Below, piece after piece: positions 28,242 to 36,981 of a DNA stretch of 64,000 nt. Positions within the stretch are counted from its first letter, which is position 1. Each line of letters begins with the position of its first letter. The notes under the pieces were generated by a model. That model searched no databases. It had not been told where the DNA came from and saw nothing but the letters and a program-made list of their open reading frames with translations. The stretch spans positions 620,001 to 684,000 of the forward strand of contig NZ_FOQV01000002.1 of assembly GCF_900113835.1 (NCBI RefSeq), given 5' to 3'. The stretch is from Allobosea sp. OK403. Lineage in GTDB: Bacteria; Pseudomonadota; Alphaproteobacteria; Rhizobiales; Beijerinckiaceae. Position numbers and translations under genes: made by a program.

Positions 28242-29540
28242 CTACGACTTGATCAGCCCCGCCGTCCTGGGCAGCCACAACGCGATCTCGGGGAAGAACG
28301 TCACCGCGAGCACGATCGCCAGCATCGCGACGATGAAGGGCGGTACCTCCCGGAAGATCTCCGAGAGCGGCGTGCCGGTGAGCCCTGCCATAACGAAGAG
28401 CAGCAGGCCATGCGGCGGCAGCGTTAGCCCGACCATCATGTTGAGCACCACGACGATGCCGAAATGCACGAGATCGATTCCTAAGCCCTGTGCCACCGGC
28501 ACGATCAGCGGCACGATGACGAGCAGGATCGTGACCTCGTCGAGCACGATCGCCAGCAGCAGCATCAGCAGGTCGACGATCAGCAGGAACTGCGTCGCCG
28601 AGAGGTTCCAGGCAAGCAGGGTCGACTGAATCAGCTTCGGCACGCCCTCATTGGCGACCGCATAGTTGAAGACGAAGGCGCCGGCCATGATCAGCGCGAT
28701 CATCGCGGTCGCCTTCACCGTATCGCCCATCACGACCAGCAATTGCGCGGGCTTGAGCGTGCGATAGACGACGAAAGCCAGGATTAGCGCATAGCTCGCC
28801 GCGATCGCGGCAGCCTCCGTCGGCGTGGTGACGCCGGAATAGATCAACCCGAGCAGGATGCCGGGTAGTGCGAGCGGTGCCAATGCCCGGCCGAAGACCG
28901 CGGGCATCGCGCCCCAGGACACTTTCTCCTCGCGCGGGAAATTGCGGCGGCGTGAAATGATCGCGATCACGCCCATCAGCGCCAGCGCCATCATCCCGGC
29001 GGGCACGAGCCCGCCCAGGAACATCGCGCCGACCGAGGCATTGGCGATCAGCGCATAGAAGATCATCGGGATCGAGGTCGGCATCAGCGGCCCCAGCGTC
29101 GCCGAGACGACCGAGGTCGCCGCAGCGAAGCCGCGCGGGTAGCGGCCGTTTTTGGTCATCATCCGCGCCACGATCAGGCCCGGCCCCGAGGCGTCGGCGA
29201 CCGCCGAGCCGCTCATGCCGGAAAAGATCAGGTTTGAGACGACATTGACCTGCGCGAGCCCGCCCGGCAGATGCCCGACCATGGCCGAGCCGAAGCGCAG
29301 CAACCGCTCGATCACCCCGCTCGCATTCATCACATTGGCGACGAAGATGAACAGCGGCACCGCGATCAGCAGATAGGAATTGTAGAGCCCGTTCATCGTC
29401 TGGTCGACGACGAGCCCGACATCCTGATGGGTCGAGATCATATAGGCGAAACCCGCCGCCAGCATGGACAGGCCAAGCGGCGCGCCGAGCACGGCGGCGG
29501 CCGTGAAGACGCCCATCAAAACCCACAACCCGTCGGACAT
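28242..29540 (-). CDS. dctM: TRAP transporter large permease (DctM)
   Basis: Membrane subunit that moves substrate with sodium in a tripartite ATP-independent periplasmic transporter. The 432 residues are hydrophobic throughout (about 12 helices) with the DctM motifs PLFIFVANVMNASGVIERLL and FSGMSGSAVADASGPG. Last gene of the operon that starts at the FAH-family hydrolase and includes DctP and DctQ. Confidence 0.94.
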   Translation of the reverse strand: MSDGLWVLMGVFTAAAVLGAPLGLSMLAAGFAYMISTHQDVGLVVDQTMNGLYNSYLLIAVPLFIFVANVMNASGVIERLLRFGSAMVGHLPGGLAQVNVVSNLIFSGMSGSAVADASGPGLIVARMMTKNGRYPRGFAAATSVVSATLGPLMPTSIPMIFYALIANASVGAMFLGGLVPAGMMALALMGVIAIISRRRNFPREEKVSWGAMPAVFGRALAPLALPGILLGLIYSGVTTPTEAAAIAASYALILAFVVYRTLKPAQLLVVMGDTVKATAMIALIMAGAFVFNYAVANEGVPKLIQSTLLAWNLSATQFLLIVDLLMLLLAIVLDEVTILLVIVPLIVPVAQGLGIDLVHFGIVVVLNMMVGLTLPPHGLLLFVMAGLTGTPLSEIFREVPPFIVAMLAIVLAVTFFPEIALWLPRTAGLIKS

Positions 29541-29556
29541 GCAGCCCCGTCTCCCG

Positions 29557-30075
29557 TCAGATATGCGAACGCCAGCGCGGCCCGAGCAGCTTGACGATCT
29601 GCCAAGCCGAGCGCGCCACCACGGCGATGAGGAAGAGGCCGAAGCAGGAATAGATCAGGTCGAGCCGCAGGTTCAGCACCGGCGTGCGCTCGCGCCAGAG
29701 GAAGGCGATGTAGTCGAGCGAACCCGGCAGCGCCCAGGCGAAGATGCCGCCGACGAAGACCAGCCGCGCCAGCGCCATGACGCGTTTCCAGCGATCCGGC
29801 AGCGGGCGATAGACCAGATCGAAGGTGATCTGCTCCTTGTCGCGCACGACGAAGGCGTTGGCCCAGAAGATGATCCAGATGAACAGGATCACCGAGACCT
29901 CGTCGGCCCAGGCCGCCTCGTCATGTTCGAGATAGCGGGTGATGATCTTGTAGTTGAAGATCAGGAAGACGAGCGCGAACATCAGCGCCGGGACGGCGGT
30001 CGCGAAGCGGCGCAGCCGCGCACCCCAGCCGGTTGCGCTCTCGCCTTGCGTCTCCACGCCCGCACCCGTCTGCAT
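29557..30075 (-). CDS. dctQ: TRAP transporter small permease (DctQ)
   Basis: Four-helix membrane subunit of the TRAP transporter. The 172 residues include the typical RYLEHDEAAWADEVSVILFIWIIFWANAF pattern, about residues 52-80, in shortened view RYLEHDEAAWADEVS. It lies between dctP and dctM with gaps of 6 and 16 bases. Confidence 0.9.
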   Translation of the reverse strand: MQTGAGVETQGESATGWGARLRRFATAVPALMFALVFLIFNYKIITRYLEHDEAAWADEVSVILFIWIIFWANAFVVRDKEQITFDLVYRPLPDRWKRVMALARLVFVGGIFAWALPGSLDYIAFLWRERTPVLNLRLDLIYSCFGLFLIAVVARSAWQIVKLLGPRWRSHI

Positions 30076-30081
30076 GGCGCC

Positions 30082-31071
30082 TCAGGCCTCGGTGACGCGC
30101 TTGAGCCAGGCCATGTCCCAGGCCTTGGTCGCATCGGCCCCGGAATAGGCCTTGTCGGCGCCCTCGCGGAACGGCGCGAGATCGATCGCATCGACGCTCA
30201 GGCCCCTGCCCTTGAGCGCATCGATGATGCTGGCCTCGTCGGCGAGGCGGCCATCATCGCCCGCCTTGGCGGCCTTGCGCGCCGCTGCCTGCAGGGCCGC
30301 CTGCTGTGCCGCCGAGAGCTTGGCCCAGACCGGCTTGGCAAGGGCGAAGAACACCGGCTGCAGCATATGCGAGGTCAGCACGACCTGCTCGCTCACCTCG
30401 TAGAGCTTTGCGGCGTTGAAGATCGAGAGCGGGTTCTCCTGGCCATCGACCGTGCCGGTCTTGAGAGCAAGATAGACCTCGGGCATGCCGAGCGGCAGCG
30501 GGCTCACCCCCAGCGTCCGGCCGAGCAGCAGCCATTCCGGCCCCGCCGGCATGCGCAGCTTGACCCCTGCGAGATCGGCCGGCCCCTTCACATTGCGCTT
30601 CGTGCGCAGGGAGACCTGCCGCGTGCCGAGATAATGCGTCGCCAGGATCTCGATGCCCATCTTCTCGGAGACGGTCTTGCGATACTCCTCGCCCATCGGC
30701 CCGTCGAAGACGCGGCGCAGATGAGCATGGTCCTTGAACAGATAGCCGCGGTTGAAGAAGCCGAGCTCGGGCATCTGCTGGGCCACCTCGAAAGTGGTCA
30801 TCGTGCTCATTTCGAGGTTGCCGCGCTGCAGAGCCTGCACCTCGGTGCCCTGCTTGAACAGGGTCGAGGCCGTATGGACGCTGACGTTCAAGCCAGCGGA
30901 GGCGCCGTCGATCTCGGCCTTCAGCGCATCCAGCGCCTTGGCCAGGAAATCGCTCGGCGGGGCCGCCGTCGAGATGCGGATCTGCACCGGCGCCTGCGCC
31001 GCGCCCCGTCCCGCATAGCCGATGAGCGCACCAGCCAGTGCGCACTTCATGATCCCACGCCGCGTCGTCAT
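30082..31071 (-). CDS. dctP: TRAP transporter substrate-binding protein (DctP)
   Basis: Periplasmic solute receptor of the TRAP system, 329 residues. The N-terminus TTRRGIMKCALAGALIG looks like a twin-arginine signal, cleaved after GAAQA. The body shows the DctP signature around KGPADLAGVKLRMP and the Arg that binds a carboxylate (KLRMP). This points to an organic acid substrate, not identified. The start at 31071 puts the signal at the N-terminus; the frame extends to 31125. Confidence 0.92.
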   Translation of the reverse strand: MTTRRGIMKCALAGALIGYAGRGAAQAPVQIRISTAAPPSDFLAKALDALKAEIDGASAGLNVSVHTASTLFKQGTEVQALQRGNLEMSTMTTFEVAQQMPELGFFNRGYLFKDHAHLRRVFDGPMGEEYRKTVSEKMGIEILATHYLGTRQVSLRTKRNVKGPADLAGVKLRMPAGPEWLLLGRTLGVSPLPLGMPEVYLALKTGTVDGQENPLSIFNAAKLYEVSEQVVLTSHMLQPVFFALAKPVWAKLSAAQQAALQAAARKAAKAGDDGRLADEASIIDALKGRGLSVDAIDLAPFREGADKAYSGADATKAWDMAWLKRVTEA

Positions 31072-31142
31072 CACTGTTTTCCCCTCATTATGCGTTGTGA
31101 TCAGGACGTCTCGTTCACAAGCCAAAGTTCACAGGCCCAAAT

Positions 31143-31868
31143 TCACAAGCCAAGACCGCCCAGGGACTTGCCTCCATCCACGAACAAGGTCTGACCGGTG
31201 ATGAATTTCGTCGCCGGCGAGGCCAGGAAGGCAATCGCGCCGGCGATGTCATCGGGAGCGGCCGCCTGCCCGCTCGGCTCCAGCGCCTGCGCCTTGGCAT
31301 ATTGGTCGGCCGGCATGGCCCGCGTCATCGGCGTATCGGTGAAGCCCGGCGCAACCGAGTTCACCGCGATCTGGCGCGGCCGCAGCTCCATCGCCATGGC
31401 GCGGGTCAGGCCGATCACGCCGGCTTTCGAGGCGACGTAATGGGCGAAGTTCGTACCGCCGATGGCGGCCCGCGACGACACCGTCACGATGCGCCCGCCC
31501 GCCTGCATCCGCCGCGCGGCCTCCTGTGCGGCGATGAAGACGCCGAGCAGGTTCACATCCAGCATCATGCGGAAATCCGCGTCGCTGATCTCGTCGAAGG
31601 CGCGCGGCTGATAGGCCCCAGCGACGCAGATCAGCGCATCCAGCGAAGCAGGCTTTGCAATCGCAGCTGCCACCGCCGGCCGGTCACAGACATCGAGCAC
31701 GCAGGTTTCGAGCCGTCCGGTCTGGTCCTGCACGCCCAGCGCTGCCAGTTTCTCCGCATCACGATCGGCCGCGACGACATGGAAGCCATCGGCGATCAGC
31801 CGCAAGACCGTCGCGCGCCCGATGCCGGACGCGCCGCCTGTCACGAATGCGACGGGCGCGACCGCCAT
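31143..31868 (-). CDS. Short-chain dehydrogenase/reductase
   Basis: Classical SDR of 241 residues: cofactor motif TGGASGIG (near 11-18), catalytic Ser in IVTVSSRAAIGG, and YVASK (Tyr-x3-Lys). The motif normally written NAG reads VAG here (ICVAGAYQ), a small deviation. The acidic VVAADRD after strand 2 suggests NAD preference. It follows the FAH-family gene after one base and precedes dctP. Probably oxidises a hydroxy acid brought in by the TRAP system. Confidence 0.87.
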   Translation of the reverse strand: MAVAPVAFVTGGASGIGRATVLRLIADGFHVVAADRDAEKLAALGVQDQTGRLETCVLDVCDRPAVAAAIAKPASLDALICVAGAYQPRAFDEISDADFRMMLDVNLLGVFIAAQEAARRMQAGGRIVTVSSRAAIGGTNFAHYVASKAGVIGLTRAMAMELRPRQIAVNSVAPGFTDTPMTRAMPADQYAKAQALEPSGQAAAPDDIAGAIAFLASPATKFITGQTLFVDGGKSLGGLGL

Positions 31869-31869
31869 C

Positions 31870-32778
31870 TCAGGCCGCCGCCTGGATAACGACGCTGAGC
31901 TTGCCGATGCCCTCGATCTCGGCATCGACCTTGTCGCCGACAGAGAGGAAGGTGCCCTTGGGCACGCCGACGCCGGCAGGCGTCCCGGTCAGGATCACGT
32001 CGCCGGGGTCGAGCGTCATGATCCGCGACGCGGTCGCGATCTGCTCGGCGAGCGAGAAGATCATGTCGCTGGAGCGGCCATCCTGCTTCAGCGCGCCATT
32101 GACCGCGAGCTTCAAGCCCAGATTCTGCGGATCGGCGATGGTGGAGGCCGGCACGAAACGTGGGCCGAGCGGGCAGCAGGTGTCGTTGGCCTTACCCGCC
32201 ACCCAGTCGAGCTTATAGAAGGTTTCCGGCGCGCGGTTGTGGTCTCGGGCAGAGAAGTCGATCGCGACCGTATAGCCCGCCACATGCGACAATGCGGTTT
32301 CGACGGAGACATTGCGCGCCGTCTTGCCGATCACGGCGGCGAGCTCGATCTCCCAGTCGAATTTCTCGGTACCGATCGGCATGCGCACGGTTGCCCCCTC
32401 GCCGACGACCGCGTTGCGCGGCGGCTTCATGAAGAAGAACAGCCGCTGTTCCTCCTTCTTGGCGCCGGGCATGCCCATCTCGGCGAGATGGTCGAAATAA
32501 TTCGCGCCGGCGCAGAGAATCTTGCCGGGGTAGAGCAGCGGCGCGAGGCGGCGCGAGGCCGTGACCAGATCGGCCGGATCGACCTCGGCGGCCGCTATCG
32601 CAAGCGCCCCTTCGGCACGCGCCCAATCCGCGAACAGGCCGATGACGCTGGCCTGGCCGGGAAACCCGACCCGTGCCAGCGACGGCTCCAGGGCGTAGAG
32701 CTTGCCCGCCACCTCGAGACAGGCAACGGGGCCACCCGCCACCTCGACCGTCGTCAGAGCCCACCCGGCCTGCGCCAT
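31870..32778 (-). CDS. Fumarylacetoacetate hydrolase family protein
   Basis: Hydrolase or decarboxylase of the FAH fold (302 residues), acting on 2-oxo or 2,4-dioxo acids with a divalent metal. Metal ligands are visible in FDWEIELAAVIGK (E-x-E) and IDFSARD, and the C-terminal GDVILTGTPAGVG is diagnostic. First gene of the minus-strand operon, facing the GntR gene across a palindrome. The start at 32778 has GGAG nine bases upstream; a GTG at 32793 is possible. A related SDR plus FAH pair degrades 2-keto-3-deoxy-L-fuconate in other bacteria, one possible role. Confidence 0.88.
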   Translation of the reverse strand: MAQAGWALTTVEVAGGPVACLEVAGKLYALEPSLARVGFPGQASVIGLFADWARAEGALAIAAAEVDPADLVTASRRLAPLLYPGKILCAGANYFDHLAEMGMPGAKKEEQRLFFFMKPPRNAVVGEGATVRMPIGTEKFDWEIELAAVIGKTARNVSVETALSHVAGYTVAIDFSARDHNRAPETFYKLDWVAGKANDTCCPLGPRFVPASTIADPQNLGLKLAVNGALKQDGRSSDMIFSLAEQIATASRIMTLDPGDVILTGTPAGVGVPKGTFLSVGDKVDAEIEGIGKLSVVIQAAA

Positions 32779-32822
32779 CGCCGTCATCTCCACTCAAAGC
32801 CGCCTTGCTATGAGATCAGGAT

Positions 32823-32836
32823 GATTTTATAAAATC
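32823..32836. promoter_or_regulatory. Palindrome GATTTTATAAAATC between divergent FAH and gntR genes
   Basis: A perfect 14-bp AT-rich palindrome, 11 bases before the gntR start and about 45 bases before the FAH start. It is well placed as the GntR operator controlling both directions. Confidence 0.6.
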
Positions 32837-32847
32837 TGCGAGTCAAC

Positions 32848-33579
32848 ATGAAATGTGCGGTGGCGATGGACACCCTGACGGAGAACCGCTCTCAAGCCGA
32901 GCGAGCCTATCAACGCCTGCGCGGCGAGATCCTGCATGGCGACCTGATGCCGGGCGAGCGCCTGCGCGCCAACGATCTGCAGGACCGCTTCCAGCTCGGC
33001 CTGACGCCGATCCGCGAGGCGCTGATGCGGCTCTCGACCGAGGGCCTCGTCGCTGCCGAGACGCATCGCGGATCGCGCGTCACCGAGACCTCGCTTGGTG
33101 CCTTCACCGACCTGATGGCGACGCGCCGCGAGATCGAGCGGCTCTGCCTGACCAAGGCGATCGCGCTCGGTGATGCCGCCTGGGAGGCCGAGATCGTCGC
33201 GGCCATGCACATGCTCTCGCGCACCCCCCTGCCCGCCTCGCAGGACGACCGCGAGGCGGCAACCCTGTGGGAGGACCGTCACCGGCGCTTCCATGCCGCC
33301 CTCGTCACCGCCTGTGGTTCGGATTGGCTGCTGCGCTTCTGGGGCACGCTCGCCGACCATTCCGAGCGCTATCGCAAGATCCGGCTGCTGCACCACCGGG
33401 AAGCACCGGCCGAGGTCCGCGACGTCAACAGCGAGCACGCCGCCATAATGGAAGCCGTGCTGGCGCGAGAGGTGGAGCGCGCCTGCGCCCTGCTCGACGC
33501 CCATCTCCACGCCACCCAGACCAGCGTCGTGCGCCTGTTGCAGATCGGCCTGGACACCTCCGAGGAGAAGTCCCGATGA
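32848..33579 (+). CDS. GntR family regulator (FadR subfamily, FCD domain)
   Basis: Transcription regulator of 243 residues. The winged helix (about 12-75) shows AYQRLRGEILHGDLMPGERL and TPIREALMRLSTEGLV; the C-terminal FCD all-helical domain (about 85-215) has His residues suited to metal and carboxylate binding (HRRFHAAL, HAAIMEAVLAREVERA). Divergent from the TRAP/SDR/FAH operon, so it is the likely regulator of that catabolic system. Alternative start ATG at 32866. Confidence 0.9.
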   Translation: MKCAVAMDTLTENRSQAERAYQRLRGEILHGDLMPGERLRANDLQDRFQLGLTPIREALMRLSTEGLVAAETHRGSRVTETSLGAFTDLMATRREIERLCLTKAIALGDAAWEAEIVAAMHMLSRTPLPASQDDREAATLWEDRHRRFHAALVTACGSDWLLRFWGTLADHSERYRKIRLLHHREAPAEVRDVNSEHAAIMEAVLAREVERACALLDAHLHATQTSVVRLLQIGLDTSEEKSR

Positions 33580-33896
33580 TTATCCGCTCAGCCGTTCTCG
33601 AGGGCGAGGTGCTCGAAGCCGACCGCGCCCATTTCGACCGTCAGATGCGCGAAACCGTGCTGCCGGCGATCCGACGCTATCCCGGCATCCGCGACGTCAA
33701 GCTGCGCTGGGCGGCCGAGCAGGAAGCCGGCGCGCCGCCGGTCTATATCGTCTTCGACCTCCATTTCGACAGCCTGGAGGCGATGCATCAGGCGCTGGCG
33801 AGCGAGATCCGGCAGGAGGTACGGCAGCAACTCGGCACGATCATGCCGCTGTTCAAGGGCCGCGTGTACCATCTGGTGATGAGCCAGGACGCTTGA
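33576..33896 (+). CDS. EthD-like small protein coupled to gntR
   Basis: A 106-residue protein starting MIIRSAVLEGEVLEADRAHFD, with the ferredoxin-like pattern of the EthD/Dabb group (DHFD..TVLPAIRRYPGI, then VYIVFDLHFDSLEAMHQAL). Such proteins often accompany degradation pathways and sometimes act as lyases or cyclases. The start overlaps the gntR stop (ATGA), so it probably belongs to the same catabolic system. Confidence 0.75.
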   Translation: MIIRSAVLEGEVLEADRAHFDRQMRETVLPAIRRYPGIRDVKLRWAAEQEAGAPPVYIVFDLHFDSLEAMHQALASEIRQEVRQQLGTIMPLFKGRVYHLVMSQDA

Positions 33897-34090
33897 GCAT
33901 CAAGACGATTGAGCATCAGCAGGAATGTAAATCGGCTCTGATCCCGAGGAGCCCTGCGCCGGAAAGGCGCCGGTCCGCGTGCACCTCATGGCCGCAGGAT
34001 GCCGCGAGGCTTCCGACGCTCCGGCTTTTCTGATTGAAGGGACGCCCCGGGCGTGTCGGCGCCCTTTCGCGAGAGCATCGCAAGAGCGCC

Positions 34091-35245
34091 ATGTCGATCG
34101 TCTTCTCCGCGCTGGTCGCGGCCTTCGTCGGTTTCGCGGCGGCCGTCGCCGTGGTGCTTGCGGCAGCCCAGGCCGTGGGTGCGACGCCGGCGCAGACCGT
34201 GTCCTGGATCGCCGGCCTCGCCATCGCCAAGGGCCTCGCCAGCATCTGGTTATCCTGGCGCCACAAGATCCCGGTCATCTGCGCCTGGTCGACGCCGGGT
34301 GCCGCCCTGATCGCGGCGACGAGCGGGCTCGACCTCCCGACCGCCGTCGGCGCCTTCCTGCTGGCGGCGCTGTTGATGATGCTGACCGCAGCGTTCCGGC
34401 CGCTCGGCGCGCTGATCGAGCGCATTCCGATGCCGATCGCAGCGGCCATGCTCGGCGGCGTGATCTTCCGCTTCGTCGTTGCGGTCTTCGACGAGATGCG
34501 GCTGAGCCCCGCCCTCGTATTGCCTTTGCTCGCAGTCTTCCTGCTGGCGCGGTTGATCAACCCGTTCCTCGGCGTCATCGCGGCGCTGGGCGCCGGCCTC
34601 GTCCTGAGCTTCCTGGGCGGCCTTGCCAGCTGGCCCGCCGGGCCCTTGTCGTTAAGCGGCCTCGAATTCGTCACGCCGCGCTTCGATATTGCCGCCATGC
34701 TCGGCGTCGGCGTCCCGCTCTATCTCGTCACCATGGCGGCCCAGAACCTGCCCGGCTTCGCCGTCCTGCGCGCGGCAGGCTATCAGCCGCCGACGACGGC
34801 GAGCCTCTTCGTCACCGGCCTGGCCTCCTTCCTCACCGCTCCGTTCGGCGCCCATATGGTCAACATGGCTGCGATCAGCGCCTCGATCTGCACCGGCCCC
34901 GACACTCATCCCGATCCGGCCCAACGCTGGAAGGCCGGCGTCGTCTACGGTTTCCTCTGGCTGGTGATCGCGGCCTGCGCCGGCCTCCTGCTCACCCTCA
35001 TCATCGCCATGCCCAAGGCGCTGATCATCACCGTCGCGGGGCTGGGCCTTGTTGGCTCGCTCACCGGCGCGCTCGGACAGGCCATGTCCTCCGATAAGGA
35101 GCGCTTCGCCGCCGTCCTTACCTTCGCGGTCGCGGCCTCGAGCCTCTCGCTGTTTGGCATCGGCTCGGCCTTCTGGAGTCTCGTCATCGGGCTTGGTGTC
35201 TTGACATTGGACGCACTCATGGGCCGTTTGCGCGCACGATCATGA
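34091..35245 (+). CDS. BenE family benzoate/H+ symporter-like permease
   Basis: Membrane protein of 384 residues with about twelve helices, starting MSIVFSALVAAFVGFAAAVA and carrying the BenE motifs ICAWSTPGAALIAA, RIPMPIAAAMLGGVIF and LTAPFGAHMVNMAAISASI. BenE proteins import benzoate, but substrates of most members are untested and no benzoate genes lie nearby. First of three coupled genes. Confidence 0.87.
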   Translation: MSIVFSALVAAFVGFAAAVAVVLAAAQAVGATPAQTVSWIAGLAIAKGLASIWLSWRHKIPVICAWSTPGAALIAATSGLDLPTAVGAFLLAALLMMLTAAFRPLGALIERIPMPIAAAMLGGVIFRFVVAVFDEMRLSPALVLPLLAVFLLARLINPFLGVIAALGAGLVLSFLGGLASWPAGPLSLSGLEFVTPRFDIAAMLGVGVPLYLVTMAAQNLPGFAVLRAAGYQPPTTASLFVTGLASFLTAPFGAHMVNMAAISASICTGPDTHPDPAQRWKAGVVYGFLWLVIAACAGLLLTLIIAMPKALIITVAGLGLVGSLTGALGQAMSSDKERFAAVLTFAVAASSLSLFGIGSAFWSLVIGLGVLTLDALMGRLRARS

Positions 35246-35895
35246 CCAACGCACCCACACCCACCCGCCTGATGCTCGTCACCCCGCTTGTCGCGGATGC
35301 CGAGGCGATGGCCTTCCGCCTGATGCAGGCTTTCGCCGGCGGCGACGTCGCGGCCGTGCTGCTGCGCCTCTCCGAGGGCGACGAACGCAGCAAGATCGAG
35401 CGCGTCAAACGCCTTGTCGGCCCCGTCCAGTCGGCCAATGTCGCGCTCATCGTCGAGGCCCCGGCCCTTGTCGCCACGCGCGGCGGGGCCGACGGCGTCC
35501 ACGTCACCAACGGGCCAGAAGCCGTCGCCGAGGCGCGCTCCAGCCTGAAGAACGAGCGCATCATCGGCGCCGGATCGTTGCGCGCGCGCCACGACGCCAT
35601 GGATATCGGCGAGGCGGGCGTCGACTATGTGATGTTTGGCGAGCCGCGCCCGGACGGCTCCTTGCCGCCCTTGGCCGCCGTGATCGAGCGCGCCTCCTGG
35701 TGGGCCGAGATCTTCGAGACACCCTGCGTCGCCTATGCGCCGGACGCCGAATCGGTTGCGGCCCTGGTCGAGACCGGAGCGGAATTCGTCGCGCTCGGCG
35801 CCTGGGCCTTCGACGAAGCCTGCGACATTCGCGCGCTGGTGACGCAGGCCAATGCTGCCATCGCGGCCCACGCCGCCCGAAAGGCCGCGCGATGA
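35242..35895 (+). CDS. ThiE-like (thiamine phosphate synthase family) protein, degenerate active site
   Basis: A 217-residue TIM-barrel protein related to thiamine-phosphate synthase. The general frame is kept (GGADGVHVTNGPEAV, IIGAGSLRARHDAM, AGVDYVMFG), but the usual ThiE strings GVHLGQ-D and G-S-x-H are altered, so it may not make thiamine phosphate. It overlaps the BenE gene upstream and the Sel1 gene downstream by four bases each (ATGA). Confidence 0.75.
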   Translation: MTNAPTPTRLMLVTPLVADAEAMAFRLMQAFAGGDVAAVLLRLSEGDERSKIERVKRLVGPVQSANVALIVEAPALVATRGGADGVHVTNGPEAVAEARSSLKNERIIGAGSLRARHDAMDIGEAGVDYVMFGEPRPDGSLPPLAAVIERASWWAEIFETPCVAYAPDAESVAALVETGAEFVALGAWAFDEACDIRALVTQANAAIAAHAARKAAR

Positions 35896-36827
35896 ACCGG
35901 ACCTGCCGCGGCCTCGTGCTCGCCGGCTTGCTCCTGGGAACGACGGCCGCAGCTGGCGCCGCCGAGCCCGACCTGGCTTACGGCGCCTATCAGGCCGGCC
36001 ATTACCGCCGCGCCCTGGACGAGGCGCTGAAACGCGTCGAGGCCGACAATGACGACGCCGCCGCCATGACCTTGCTCGGCGAGATCTATCGCCTGGGGCT
36101 CGGCGTGCCTGAAAGCCAGAAGATCGCAACCGAATGGTATGACCGCGCAGCCGCTCGCGGCGACATCAATGCGGCTTATGCCCTCGCCTCCGCCCTCCTC
36201 GACGAGCGCAGCGGCAAGCGCGATCCCGAACGCGCGGGCATGCTGCTGCGCAAGGCCGCCGCCGCCGGCCATCCCGCCGCCAATTACAACCTCGCCCTCG
36301 CTCTGCTCGCGACGGGTAACGAGGACGACGACAAGCGCGCCGTCGCTTGCCTGGAGATTGCAGCGAATGCCGGCATCGGCGACGCGCTCATGGCCCTCGG
36401 CATCCTCTCCAAGCAGGGCCGCGGCCTGCCCCAGAGCGAGGCCAAGGCCGCCGAATGGATGGCCAAGGCATCCCAGGCCGGCAATGTGCCCGGCGAGGTC
36501 GAATACGCGATCATGCTGTTCAACGGCACCGGCGTCGCCAAGGACGAGACCGCCGCCGCCAAGCTCTTCCTGCGCGCTGCGAACCAGGGCAACCCGATCG
36601 CCCAGAACCGGCTGGCGCGGCTCTACCAGTCCGGCCGCGGCATCGCGCCCGACACGATCGAGGCCGCTGCCTGGCACCTTGCGGCCCGCGCCCGGGGGCT
36701 GGACGATGCCGGTCTCGACCAGCTTTTCGACCGCCTCAGTCACGAGCAGCAGGGCCGCGCCGCGGCGCTCGCCGCGACCCGGATCGAAGGCGCGGCCTTG
36801 ACGTCGCCCGGCCAGACGAGCAAGTGA
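35892..36827 (+). CDS. Secreted Sel1-repeat protein
   Basis: A 311-residue exported protein: signal peptide (LVLAGLLLGTTAAAGA, cleaved near residue 23) followed by about six Sel1-like helical repeats (examples MTLLGEIYRLGLGVPESQKIA and NRLARLYQSGRGIAPD). Such proteins act as scaffolds; no partner is evident. The start overlaps the ThiE-like stop by four bases. It continues upstream in frame, but the signal peptide fixes the start at 35892. Confidence 0.85.
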   Translation: MNRTCRGLVLAGLLLGTTAAAGAAEPDLAYGAYQAGHYRRALDEALKRVEADNDDAAAMTLLGEIYRLGLGVPESQKIATEWYDRAAARGDINAAYALASALLDERSGKRDPERAGMLLRKAAAAGHPAANYNLALALLATGNEDDDKRAVACLEIAANAGIGDALMALGILSKQGRGLPQSEAKAAEWMAKASQAGNVPGEVEYAIMLFNGTGVAKDETAAAKLFLRAANQGNPIAQNRLARLYQSGRGIAPDTIEAAAWHLAARARGLDDAGLDQLFDRLSHEQQGRAAALAATRIEGAALTSPGQTSK

Positions 36828-36855
36828 CCGGCTGAACTTCGAGGCTGACATCTTC

Positions 36856-36902
36856 AGCCCTCATCCCGAGGAGCCGCTATGCTGCTCCTCGGGATGAGGG
36901 CT
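36856..36902. repeat. Perfect 19-bp inverted repeat
   Basis: Arms AGCCCTCATCCCGAGGAGC and GCTCCTCGGGATGAGGGCT are exactly complementary around a 9-base loop. It lies 29 bases after the Sel1 gene and could end its transcript, although no T-run follows. The terminal motif is shared with 724-829. Confidence 0.75.
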
Positions 36903-36981
36903 CGGGACGTTCCGGCCAGCTCTTTTACAACTTGACCGGCGCCGCGACGCCGCCGTTCGACTGCTGCACCCTGAGGTATCG

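Noticed and set aside
29464-31194. Open frame of 576 codons opposite the TRAP genes
   Set aside because: It crosses three well-recognised genes and gives a His/Arg/Asp-rich sequence without motifs.
33897-34090. TPP riboswitch before the BenE/ThiE-like operon
   Set aside because: The conserved CTGAGA and the ACC-TGATCTGG core are missing; only short GC hairpins are seen.
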